From Rufibacter ruber (GTDB lineage Bacteria; Bacteroidota; Bacteroidia; Cytophagales; Hymenobacteraceae): 50,174 nucleotides of DNA. Shown piece by piece: positions 15,577 through 23,707 of the stretch. The stretch lies in NCBI RefSeq assembly GCF_001647275.1, contig NZ_LRMM01000032.1:1-50174 (forward strand), given 5' to 3'. Position 1 is the first letter of the stretch; every line of letters begins with the position of its first letter. The translations under genes and the position numbers were made by a program. The notes under the pieces were generated by a model, which ran no database searches, was not told where the DNA came from, and saw only the letters and a list, made by a program, of their open reading frames with translations.

Positions 15577-17610
15577 ATGAAGTTCCAATTAACATCAGAA
15601 TTCAAACCCACCGGCGACCAGCCCCGGGCCATTGCCCAACTGGTGGAGGGTGTCAATAACGGCGAGCCCGCCCAGGTACTGCTGGGCGCAACCGGCACCG
15701 GTAAAACCTTTACCGTAGCCAATGTGGTGCAGCAGGTGCAGAAGCCCACGCTGGTGCTGTGCCACAACAAAACCCTGGCCGCGCAGCTGTACGGTGAGTT
15801 CAAACAGTTCTTTCCCAACAACGCGGTGGAGTACTTCATCTCGTACTATGACTACTACCAGCCCGAGGCCTACATCGCTTCCTCTGATGTCTTCATTGAG
15901 AAAGACCTGGCCATCAACGAGGAGATTGAGAAGCTGCGGCTGCACGCCACCTCGGCGCTGTTGTCTGGGAGGCGAGATGTGATAGTGGTGGCCTCGGTGA
16001 GCTGTATCTACGGTATCGGTAACCCAGAGGAGTTCGGGAAGAACGTGATTCCGTTGGCGCCGGGCATGAAGGTGAGCCGCAACAACCTGCTCTACCAGTT
16101 CGTGTCCATTCTCTACAGCCGCACCGAAGTAGAATTCACCCGCGGTACGTTCCGGGTGAAGGGCGATACCGTGGATATTTTTCCGGCCTACGCCGATTTC
16201 GCCTACCGCATTTACTTCTGGGGCGACGAGATTGAGTCTATCCAGCGCATTGATCCGCAGTCTGGCAAAAAAATAGCGGATGAGGAGAGCATTTCCCTGT
16301 TCCCGGCCAACCTCTTCGTGACGGGCAAAGACACGCTTAACCAAGCCATCAACGAGATTCAGTTTGACATGGTGGCCCAGCACGAGTATTTCCTGAAAGA
16401 AGGTCGTGACGGGGAAGCAAAACGCATCAAGGAGCGTACCGAGTTTGACCTGGAGATGATCAGAGAACTGGGTTACTGCTCCGGTATTGAGAACTACTCG
16501 CGCTACTTTGACCGCCGCGAGCCGGGTGCTCGCCCGTTCTGTCTACTGGATTACTTCCCCGATGATTTCCTGATGGTGATTGACGAGAGCCACGCCACCT
16601 TGCCGCAGGTGCGCGCCATGTGGGGCGGTGACCGTTCCCGTAAAACCGCGCTGGTAGAATACGGCTTCCGGCTACCCGCCGCCATGGACAACCGTCCGCT
16701 CACCTTCAACGAGTTTGAGAGCGTGATGCACCAGGTCATCTTCGTGAGCGCCACGCCCGGCGATTACGAGATCCAGAAATCTGAAGGCGTGGTGGTGGAG
16801 CAGATCATCCGCCCAACCGGCCTGCTGGACCCTGAGATTGAGATCAGGCCCAGCCAGAACCAGATTGACGACCTGCTGGATGAGGTGGACAACCGCATCA
16901 AACGCGGTGACCGTATTCTGGTGACCACCCTCACCAAACGCATGGCCGAGGAGCTCACCAAGTACATGGAGCGCCTCAACATCAAGGTAAAATACATTCA
17001 CTCCGAGGTGAAGTCACTGGAGCGGGTGGAGATCCTGCGCGAACTGCGCCTGGGTATTATTGACGTGCTCATTGGCGTAAACCTGCTCCGCGAAGGCCTG
17101 GATTTACCCGAGGTTAGCTTAGTCGCCATCTTGGATACCGACAAAGAAGGCTTCCTGCGCGACCAGCGTTCCCTCATCCAGACCATCGGCCGCGCCGCCC
17201 GTAACGAGAACGGCAAAGTACTCATGTACGCCGACCGTATCACCGGTTCCATGCAGCGCGCCATTGATGAAACCAACCGCCGGAGAGCCACCCAGATGGA
17301 GTACAACCTGGAGCACGGCATTACGCCGCGCACGGTGTACAAATCCAAGGAAGCCATCATGGAACAAACCTCCGTGGCCGACTCCAATAAACGGGAACCT
17401 AAGGTGTACGCCGGTCCAGACGAAAGCCTGATGTCGGTGGCCGCTGACCCGGTGGTGCAGTACATGAAGAAGGACGAGCTGGAGAAAGTGATCAAGAAAA
17501 CCGAGAAGCAGATGGAAGCCGCCGCCAAAGAGCTGGACTTCCTGCAAGCTGCTAAGTTCAGAGATGAACTGGCCGAACTCCGTAAGCTGTTGAAAAGCAA
17601 ACGTGACTAG
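15577..17610 (+). CDS. uvrB: Excinuclease ABC subunit UvrB
   Basis: A 677-residue UvrB, full length for the family. It receives damaged DNA from UvrA, verifies the lesion and recruits UvrC. Seen in order: Walker A LLGATGTGKTFTVANV near residue 40, the beta-hairpin YFISYYDYYQPEAYI, helicase motif DESHATLPQVRAMWGGD, motif IV-VI elements VTTLTKRMAEELT, VNLLREGLDLPEVSLVAILD and QTIGRAARN, and a C-terminal UVR domain (IKKTEKQMEAAAKELDFLQAAKFRDEL) that binds UvrC. Codon use is more GC-rich and uniform than in the upstream export genes, as expected for a conserved housekeeping gene. Confidence 0.98.
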   Translation: MKFQLTSEFKPTGDQPRAIAQLVEGVNNGEPAQVLLGATGTGKTFTVANVVQQVQKPTLVLCHNKTLAAQLYGEFKQFFPNNAVEYFISYYDYYQPEAYIASSDVFIEKDLAINEEIEKLRLHATSALLSGRRDVIVVASVSCIYGIGNPEEFGKNVIPLAPGMKVSRNNLLYQFVSILYSRTEVEFTRGTFRVKGDTVDIFPAYADFAYRIYFWGDEIESIQRIDPQSGKKIADEESISLFPANLFVTGKDTLNQAINEIQFDMVAQHEYFLKEGRDGEAKRIKERTEFDLEMIRELGYCSGIENYSRYFDRREPGARPFCLLDYFPDDFLMVIDESHATLPQVRAMWGGDRSRKTALVEYGFRLPAAMDNRPLTFNEFESVMHQVIFVSATPGDYEIQKSEGVVVEQIIRPTGLLDPEIEIRPSQNQIDDLLDEVDNRIKRGDRILVTTLTKRMAEELTKYMERLNIKVKYIHSEVKSLERVEILRELRLGIIDVLIGVNLLREGLDLPEVSLVAILDTDKEGFLRDQRSLIQTIGRAARNENGKVLMYADRITGSMQRAIDETNRRRATQMEYNLEHGITPRTVYKSKEAIMEQTSVADSNKREPKVYAGPDESLMSVAADPVVQYMKKDELEKVIKKTEKQMEAAAKELDFLQAAKFRDELAELRKLLKSKRD

Positions 17611-17661
17611 TGCCAAGCTCCTATTTTAGGCCTGAAATCAGAAAAGCAGCCTTAAAACGGA

Positions 17662-17882
17662 GTTGGCGGAGACACTCGCAGGAGCTGCGCACACTACGAG
17701 GTCGTTTGAGTCACCGCTTTTGCTGTTTCAAACCTCACAGGTTTTTAAAACCTGTGAGGTTTTTTTGTGTGATAAGCAGAACCCACCCAGAAAATGGTTT
17801 ATTCATGCCGCTAAGATTTACCAACGGTGCCTGCTCCAAAGACCTCGTAGCGTGCGCAGCTCCTGCGAGCGTCTCCGCCAAC
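17662..17882. mobile_element. Family-B inverted-end element without transposase (MITE-like)
   Basis: Two inverted family-B ends (from GTTGGCGGAGAC to TCTCCGCCAAC) enclose about 130 bp with no ORF. The centre of each arm differs from the usual B sequence in the same way (GGAGCTGCGCAC versus GGTCCTCCGGAC), so the two arms changed together. The interior has a palindrome CCTCACAGGTTTT/AAAACCTGTGAGG followed by a T run (about 17731-17767), which can act as a terminator. It starts 52 bp after the uvrB stop. Confidence 0.7.
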
Positions 17883-17940
17883 AGCCTCTCTGATTAACTC
17901 AGAAAGTCAGGGAAGACACCTCCACGCCATAGGAAGAAAC

Positions 17941-17984
17941 TCCGTTTTTGACCTGTTTTCAGAAAAACACCTCCAAAACAGAAA
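17941..17984. repeat. Family-A palindrome (degenerate)
   Basis: CCGTTTTTGACCTGTTTTC, then GAAAAACACCTCCAAAACAG. The inner stem is intact and the outer arm has mismatches. It lies in the repeat-filled gap between uvrB and the paoC-like gene. Confidence 0.6.
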
Positions 17985-17990
17985 GCCTAA

Positions 17991-18182
17991 CTGGCGCGAG
18001 TCTTCAGACTCGTGACAAAGGATGAAGCGAGTCTCCAGACTCGCCGGGAACCACAGGCATTTCTTTCCGTTGCGTTATCTGCCGCTGAAAAGATTGCTCC
18101 ATGCGCACTTTCGCTGCCAGGCAGCGAGGAGAGTCAGAGACTCCCCGGTATCCGGAGACACGAGTCAGAGACTCGCGCCAGT
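17991..18182. repeat. Family-C multi-hairpin repeat, copy 1
   Basis: Bounded by CTGGCGCGAGTCT and its reverse complement AGACTCGCGCCAG. It contains four short palindromes of the GAGTCTCCAGACTC or GAGTCAGAGACTC type. Its middle (about 18050-18125) has no visible gene. Same outline as copies at 26040 and 30728. Confidence 0.75.
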
Positions 18183-18200
18183 GGTTAGCAATTGACAATT

Positions 18201-18240
18201 GCTGTTTTGGAGCCGTTTTTCCAAAAACAGGCCAAAAACG
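18201..18240. repeat. Family-A palindrome
   Basis: GTTTTGGAGCCGTTTTTCC, then AAAAACAGGCCAAAAAC. It lies 45 bp downstream of the paoC-like stop codon. Confidence 0.65.
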
Positions 18241-18246
18241 CAAAAG

Positions 18247-18281
18247 CCCCCTCTCCATGGGAGAGGGGGTTGGGGGTGAGG
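18247..18281. repeat. Family-D palindrome, copy 1
   Basis: CCCCCTCTCC and GGAGAGGGGG flank ATGG, and a GTTGGGGGTGAG tail follows. This resembles a CCCTCTCCC-type repeat seen in many bacterial genomes. It sits 4 bp beyond the paoC-like stop and may serve as its terminator. Confidence 0.65.
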
Positions 18282-18285
18282 TCAC

Positions 18286-20534
18286 TTAAATCAACTTATC
18301 CGGCGTGATAGGTAACTCACGAATCCGTTTGCCCGTGGCGTTGAAGATGGCGTTGGCAATAGCGGGGGCTACGCCGATGATCGCGATCTCGCCGATGCCT
18401 TTGGTGCCGTTCGGGTTGTTGATGAGGTCCGGTTTGTTCACAAACAACGACGAAATATTGGGTGCGTCGGCGTGGACGGGCACGTGGTACTCAGCTAAGT
18501 CTTTGGTCACGTACCGCCCGAATCGGTGGTCCATCACGGCGCCTTCGGTGAGGGCCATGCCGATGCCGCCCACTGCGCCGCCTATCATTTGGTTGCCGGC
18601 CGTCTTGGCGTTGATGATGGTACCGGCATCGGCGCAGGAAACCATGTTGGTCACTTTGATCTGACCCGTGAGCGGATGCACCTGCACCTCGGCGAAATGC
18701 ACTGAGTAGGAGTACATGGAGTATTTCTGCCGCAGGCTGGCATCGGGGGTAGATTCCTCGGTAACTTCCAGCTCCGGTAAATTCTGCTGCTTCAGGATAT
18801 CGGCGAACGAAAGCCGCGCCGAAGGGGAGGCCGTCATGGAAACGTAGCCGTCTTTGAACGTGAGGTTCTCCACGGTGGCGCCTTTGAAGCTGGTATCGGC
18901 GTTGCCGGCCACCATGCTGGTCAGCCGCTGCTTGAGTGCTTGGCTCGCGGCATGCACCGCCGAGCCAACTGTAGCCACCGTCGCCGACCCGCCCTGGCTG
19001 GGCGAAGGTGGGTACAAAGAACTACCCAACTCAAACACAATCTTCTCAGGCGGCAACCCCAGGTTCTGCGCGGCAATCTGCACCATGGCTGTTCCAGTGC
19101 CCGGACCAATATCCGTCGTGGCGCTTTGCATCACCAGCGTGCCGTCTTTGTGCAGGGTAGCTTTCACTTTGGCCCGACCGCGGTTCGCCCCGAAGGTGCC
19201 CACGCCCATGCCGTAGCCTACCAGCCATTCGCCGTTTTTCACCATGCCGGGTTTGAGTTGGCGTTTGCTCCAGCCAATCCGTTCGGCCCCCATCTGCATG
19301 GCTTCTTTGAGGTATTTGGTGGACCAGGGCAGGTTTTTCTCGGGGTCTTTGTCGGTGTGGTTAATCAAGCGGAATTCCAGCGGGTCCATGCCCAACACAA
19401 ACGCCATCTCGTCCAGCGCACTTTCCAGGGCGAAAGCCCCGGTGGCCTCGCCGGGACCGCGCATCCAGATGGGCGTGCTCACGTCCAGCGGCAGGATGCG
19501 GTAACGGGTGGTCACGTTGGGGCTGGTGTACATCATGCGCGTCTGTTGCAAGGTAGACTCGGTGAACTCCTCGTAGGTAGACGTCTGCCCGATGGCCTCG
19601 TGCGTGATGGCGGTGATTTTTCCGTCTTTGGTGGCGCTCATGCCCACCTTCTGCCAGGCGTGCGGCCGGTAGCCCACCATGGTGAACATCTGCTCGCGCG
19701 TCAGCATCAGTTTCACGGGGCGGTTTACTTTTTTTGCGGCCATGATGGCGGCGGTCTCGTGCGGCCAGGTGTGCAGCCCGTTCCCGAAGGCCCCGCCCAC
19801 AAACGTGGCAATCACCTTCACGTTCTCCACCGGGATTTTCCAATCTTTGGCAAAAGCGTTCTGCGTACCCATCACGGCCTGGGTTTTGTCATAGACGGTG
19901 AGTTTGTCGGCGGCCTCCCAGTGCGCGATGATGGACTGCAACTCCATGGGGTTGTGGAATTCCGTGGGAATCACATACTCGCTTTCAATCTTCAGCGGCT
20001 CGGTTTTATACGCGTCTTCTTTGCCGCGCACGTAATCACCCAGCGGGTGTTTGGGGTTGCGTTTGGCGGCGGTGGGCAAGAACGCTTGGCAGTGTTCTTG
20101 TTGAAATCGGTGGCGTGCTTTTCCTCGTTGTACTGCGCTTTCACCAGCTTGGCTGCGTACATGGCGCGCTCCAAGGTGTCGGCTACCACTACGGCAATGG
20201 GGTGGTCGTTGAAGTTGATTTGGTTGTCAATGAAGAGCTGGAGCGGCTGCCCCACAGGCTTGGGCTCAGTAGGGTGCGCGGCCTGCGCGTAGCCGGGCAC
20301 TTTGGGCGCATTCTGGTAATGCAGCACCGCCAGTACGCCCGGCGCATTCTCGGCTCGTTTGGTATCCAGGCTTTTGATGCTGCCTTTGGCGATGGTGCTG
20401 CCCACCAACACGGCGTGCGCCATGTTGGGCAACTCGTATTCAGCGGAGTATTTGGCGGCACCCGTTACTTTCAGGCGACCATCTACCCGGTCCATGGGCT
20501 TACCAACGGTATCTTGGAAGAAATAATCTTTCAT
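18286..20534 (-). pseudogene. Aldehyde oxidoreductase molybdenum-binding subunit (PaoC/xanthine dehydrogenase family), frameshifted
   Basis: Together the two frames encode about 749 residues of a xanthine-oxidase-family large subunit. The N-terminal part (MKDYFFQDTVGKPMDRVDGR to DFNKNTAK) reads in one frame to about 20086. The rest (LPTAAKRNPKHPLGDYV to GKRIRELPITPDKLI) reads in the next. Restoring one C near 20085 (one G on the coding strand) rejoins them. Molybdenum-cofactor regions are present: FVGGAFGNG, WMRGPGEATGAFALES, and a catalytic glutamate in NGTKGIGEIAI. It would oxidise aldehydes together with the two upstream subunits. The rest of the frame is clean, so this is a recent mutation or an assembly error. 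Confidence 0.85.
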
Positions 20535-20546
20535 AAGGAAGAAGTG

Positions 20547-21530
20547 TTAAGCAACGCCCGATGCGTTTTTCAGGGCCTGTACAATGGTGTTAGGGCCTAA
20601 AGTGAGTTTGAATTTATTGTGTTCAAAGGCTTTCGCGCCACGCATGGCCAGCTGGGCGGCTTGCCGGAAGGTGGCTTCAGTGGCGGGTTTCCCGGCCAGA
20701 AACTGTTCGGCCTCGTTCAGTCGCCACGGTTTGTGCGCCACGCCGCCCATCGCCAACCTAGCCGATTTGATGGTACTGCCGTCCAAGTCCAGCGCTGCCG
20801 CCACCGAAACCAGGGCAAAGGCATATGAGTTGCGGTCCCGCACCTTGAGGTAATTGACGTTTTTGGTATAGGGGTTCTCCGGAACATCCACGGCCATAAT
20901 CAACTCGCCTTGTTGCAGGTTGGTGTGGATTTGGGGCGTGTCGCCGGGCAGGCGGTGGAACTCCGCGAATGGGATTTTTCTATCGCCTTTGGGGCCGGAA
21001 ACCAGCACGACGGCATCCAGCGCCACTAACGCCACGTTCATGTCTGAGGGGTTCACGGCAATGCATTTGTCACTGTGCCCGAAGATGGCATGCATGCGGT
21101 TGTAGCCTTCCAGCGCGCCGCAGCCGGTGCCCGGTTCGCGTTTGTTGCAGGGCATGGCCGTGTCATAGAAATACGGGCAGCGCACGCGTTGCATCATATT
21201 CCCGCCCACGGTGGCCATGTTCCGGAGCTGCGCCGAGGCGCCCGCGTTCAAGGCCTGCGCCAACAGCGGATGTTTCTCCAGCACCAGTTTATCCTCGGCC
21301 ACGGCTCCGTTCAGCGCCAGAGCGCCAATGCGTACGTTTCCGTTTTCCCGCTCTATTTTCCGGAGCGGCAATTTGTTGATATCCACCAGTTTCTCGGGGT
21401 TCATGACGCCGCGCTTCATGAGGTCCACCAGGTTGGTGCCTCCGGCAATGAACACCGCCGACTGGTCTTTGGCTACCGTGTCAATGGCCGCCTTGGGTTT
21501 GCTGGGCTTTACGTATTGGAACTGAATCAT
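20547..21530 (-). CDS. Aldehyde oxidoreductase FAD-binding subunit (PaoB type)
   Basis: A 327-residue FAD subunit of the xanthine dehydrogenase family. FAD motifs: VFIAGGTNLVDLMKRG near residue 30 and MATVGGNMMQRVRCPYFYD near 106. It carries the extra cysteine loop (MPCNKREPGTGCGALEGYN ... HSDKC), which in PaoB-type proteins binds an additional 4Fe-4S cluster. It passes electrons from the 2Fe-2S subunit. The start codon overlaps the end of the upstream subunit gene by 4 bp, and the large-subunit gene starts 12 bp after its stop: a tight operon. Confidence 0.92.
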   Translation of the reverse strand: MIQFQYVKPSKPKAAIDTVAKDQSAVFIAGGTNLVDLMKRGVMNPEKLVDINKLPLRKIERENGNVRIGALALNGAVAEDKLVLEKHPLLAQALNAGASAQLRNMATVGGNMMQRVRCPYFYDTAMPCNKREPGTGCGALEGYNRMHAIFGHSDKCIAVNPSDMNVALVALDAVVLVSGPKGDRKIPFAEFHRLPGDTPQIHTNLQQGELIMAVDVPENPYTKNVNYLKVRDRNSYAFALVSVAAALDLDGSTIKSARLAMGGVAHKPWRLNEAEQFLAGKPATEATFRQAAQLAMRGAKAFEHNKFKLTLGPNTIVQALKNASGVA

Positions 21531-22180
21531 ACCCGCTGCCCTCCGTTTTTAACTTCTTTGATGGCGTTCACAATGTTGGGGTAAGCGCCGCACCGGCAGA
21601 TGTTCCCGCTCATGTACTCACGGATTTCCTCGTCAGAATCGGCGTGGCCTTCCCGTACGCAGGCTACCGCGCTCATAATCTGGCCCGGCGTGCAGTAACC
21701 GCACTGGAAACCGTCATGCTTGATGAACGCTTCCTGCATGGGGTGCAGTTTGTCGCCGTTGGCAAGGCCCTCAATGGTGGTCACTTCTTTGCCGTCTACC
21801 ATGGCCGCCAGCGTTAGGCAAGACAGAACGCGCTGTCCGTCTACGTGCACGGTGCAGGCGCCGCACTGGCCGTAGTCGCAGCCTTTCTTGGTGCCGGTCA
21901 GGTGCATCTGTTCGCGCAGCAAGTCCAGCAGCGTGGCCCGCGGCTCTATAGACAGTTTGTGTTTTTTGCCGTTAATGCCTAGCGTCACTTTCACCTGCTC
22001 AAACACGGCGGCTACTTTCTCCTCAAACTTCAGTTCGGCGGCTTTGATGGCTGCGCTGGGAGCCAGGGCCAGGGCCGTCAAGAGCGAGGATTGCTTCAGG
22101 AACGTGCGTCGGGCATCTGAATGTTGAGGCCCGTTCTCCTCTTCAGGAAGTTTTTTTTCGGGGAATTTATCGGAAGACAT
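21527..22180 (-). CDS. Aldehyde oxidoreductase 2Fe-2S subunit (PaoA type), Tat-exported
   Basis: A 217-residue iron-sulfur subunit. The N-terminus has a twin-arginine signal (ARRTFLKQSSLLTALALAPSA at about residues 23-43), so the complex is folded in the cytoplasm and exported by Tat. The ferredoxin-like domain has CDYGQCGACTVHVDGQRVLSC. The second domain has CGYCTPG and CRCGAYPNIV. All eight cysteines for two 2Fe-2S clusters are present. It is the first gene of the three-subunit operon. The long N-terminus is typical of the periplasmic PaoABC type rather than cytosolic xanthine dehydrogenase. Confidence 0.93.
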   Translation of the reverse strand: MSSDKFPEKKLPEEENGPQHSDARRTFLKQSSLLTALALAPSAAIKAAELKFEEKVAAVFEQVKVTLGINGKKHKLSIEPRATLLDLLREQMHLTGTKKGCDYGQCGACTVHVDGQRVLSCLTLAAMVDGKEVTTIEGLANGDKLHPMQEAFIKHDGFQCGYCTPGQIMSAVACVREGHADSDEEIREYMSGNICRCGAYPNIVNAIKEVKNGGQRV

Positions 22181-22303
22181 ATAAATGTGCGGTGGATTTC
22201 TGGTTTAACCTACTAGTATACGCAGGTACGTCCTTAGAAAGTGTATAAATAAGGACTGAATCCAGACGAATTTCCACCGCTCAAATACTTGTTACGGGAT
22301 TCC

Positions 22304-22339
22304 AGTTTGGGGCTGATTTCAGAAAAACGGCCCCTAAAC
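22304..22339. repeat. Family-A palindrome (GGGGC variant)
   Basis: GTTTGGGGCTG pairs with CGGCCCCTAAAC around GATTTCAGAAAAA, with two mismatches. It lies in the 237-bp divergent gap between the paoA-like gene and the GNAT gene, so it cannot be a terminator for either neighbour. Confidence 0.6.
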
Positions 22340-22394
22340 GCAACGCTGACCTCGGTTTATCCGGAGCGGGATTCTCCTTTGATATTCTGGCCTG

Positions 22395-22402
22395 TATCTT
22401 TG
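22395..22402 (+). promoter_or_regulatory. -7 element of the GNAT gene
   Basis: TATCTTTG matches TAnnTTTG 16 bp before the ATG at 22418 and supports that start over an upstream one at 22289. Confidence 0.55.
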
Positions 22403-22417
22403 GGTAAAAAACGCCGT

Positions 22418-22951
22418 ATGTCCGCTCACTCCACCAATACCTTCACCTTCCGCCGCGGCACTTCCGCTGATGCATCTTTGCTCGCCGATTTAGGCTGGCG
22501 CACCTTTGATGAGACCTTCGCGGCCTACAACAAACCCGAGGACATGGAAGCCTTTCACTTTACCATGTACACCCCGGAACTTCAGGCCGCTGAACTAGCC
22601 GACCCGCACACCACGTTCCTGATTGCTGAAGCCGAGGGCGAGGCCGTGGCCTACGTGAAATGGAATACCGCCCCGGCTCCCGCCGAAATCTCCGGAAAAA
22701 AGCCGTTCCAGATCAGCCGCCTGTACCTCCTGCAAGCCTGGACCGGCCGAGGGCTAGGCGATACGTTGATGAAAATGAGCTTAAAACGCGCCCAGGAGCA
22801 CGGACATGACGTGGTATGGCTCACCGTGTGGGAAAGCAACGACCGCGCTATTAGATTCTATCAGAAATACGGGTTCCAGGAAGCCGGAGAGCTGGAGTTT
22901 GTGCTGGGTGAAGATGTGCAGCGTGATCTGTACATGCAGCGATGGGTATAA
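22418..22951 (+). CDS. GNAT family N-acetyltransferase
   Basis: A 177-residue acetyl-CoA-dependent acetyltransferase. Motif A is ISRLYLLQAWTGRGLGDTLM with the Q/R-x-x-G-x-G/A pyrophosphate loop, and motif B is WESNDRAIRFYQKYGFQEAGE. The N-terminus FTFRRGTSADASLLADLGWRTF is typical of RimI/SpeG-like proteins. Start at 22418 is preferred: the longer frame would read through a family-A palindrome and the promoter. The acceptor is unknown. A RAYT element begins 6 bp after the stop. Confidence 0.88.
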   Translation: MSAHSTNTFTFRRGTSADASLLADLGWRTFDETFAAYNKPEDMEAFHFTMYTPELQAAELADPHTTFLIAEAEGEAVAYVKWNTAPAPAEISGKKPFQISRLYLLQAWTGRGLGDTLMKMSLKRAQEHGHDVVWLTVWESNDRAIRFYQKYGFQEAGELEFVLGEDVQRDLYMQRWV

Positions 22952-22956
22952 GCTAA

Positions 22957-23701
22957 TGGCGCAGACGCTCGCAGGTCCTCCGGACGCTACGAGGTCTTTG
23001 GAGCAAACGCTTTCGGTTCTCGTATAGTGATAGATGCAAAAGACGAAGGATTTAGAGCCTTGTAAGTTCTACCATATTTATACGCGAGGCAATAACAGCG
23101 AATCAGTTTTCGTAAATCAAGAAAGCTACTTGTATTTCCTGCAGCTATACCGGAAATATGTAGCCCCGTTTGTGCATACCTACTGCTATTGTCTGTTGCC
23201 TAATCATGTGCATTTTCTGATTCAGGTCAAGGAAGCGGAGGCTTCTTAAAGAGAAGCGAGCAAAACCAAGAGTTCATTCCGGTAAGTCATCAAAGGCAAT
23301 GGGGGACATTTACTTAACGCTTTCACAAAAGCGATGAACATCCGCTATGGGAGAGTAGATAGCCTGTTTCAGAAGCGCTTCAGAAGGAAAGAGGTTACCT
23401 CCGAGGCATACTTTACACGCCTGATTTTCTACATTCATTTCAATCCACAGCACCACGGCCTGATTCAGGACTTCAAGGATTGGCCCTATTCGTCCTATCA
23501 TAGCCTCTTATCTAAGAAGACCACCAATCTTGAGCGAGACACAGTTTTAGAATGGTTTGGCGACAGGGAACACATGGAGAGATTCCATCGAGAAGACGCT
23601 GATTTCCGCATCATTACCCCTCTTATCGAAGAAGACGAACTGTAATACCGCCTACTCAAAAGACCTCGTAGCGTCCAGAGGACCTGCGAGCGTCTGTGCC
23701 A
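22957..23701. mobile_element. RAYT element with family-B inverted ends, copy 1 (disrupted transposase)
   Basis: The left end (TGGCGCAGACGCTCGCAGG...) and right end (...CCTGCGAGCGTCTGTGCCA) are about 48-bp inverted repeats with a few mismatches. Each folds into a REP-like hairpin: AGAC-CTCG-GTCC-TCC-GGAC-CGAG-GTCT. A damaged REP-associated tyrosine transposase lies between them. The element fills the gap between the GNAT stop (5 bp away) and the radical SAM stop (6 bp away). Confidence 0.85.
23034..23645 (+). pseudogene. REP-associated tyrosine transposase (RAYT, Y1_Tnp family), disrupted
   Basis: The N-terminal part (MQKTKDLEPCKFYHIYTRGN) carries the HUH motif PNHVHF and stops at TAA 23247-23249. 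The C-terminal part from 23334 (MNIRYGRVDSLFQKRFRRKE to IEEDEL) is in the same frame. Between them, residues matching the intact copy at 27551 (SEQNQEFIPVSHQRQ) read in another frame. So there are two compensating indels: one near 23240-23258 and an extra G in the G run near 23306. The protein would be about 203 residues if repaired. It is probably inactive. Confidence 0.85.
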
Positions 23702-23707
23702 ACCTCC

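Noticed and set aside
17991-18182. CRISPR-like array
   Set aside because: The repeated units are short self-complementary palindromes with irregular spacing and inverted orientation; spacers are not of constant length, and no cas gene is in the window.
18940-20292. Long open frame (450 codons) on the plus strand opposite the paoC-like gene
   Set aside because: Antisense to a clearly conserved gene in a GC-rich region; its His/Gly/Val-rich composition is what a mirror frame gives, and it has no domain, start context or promoter.
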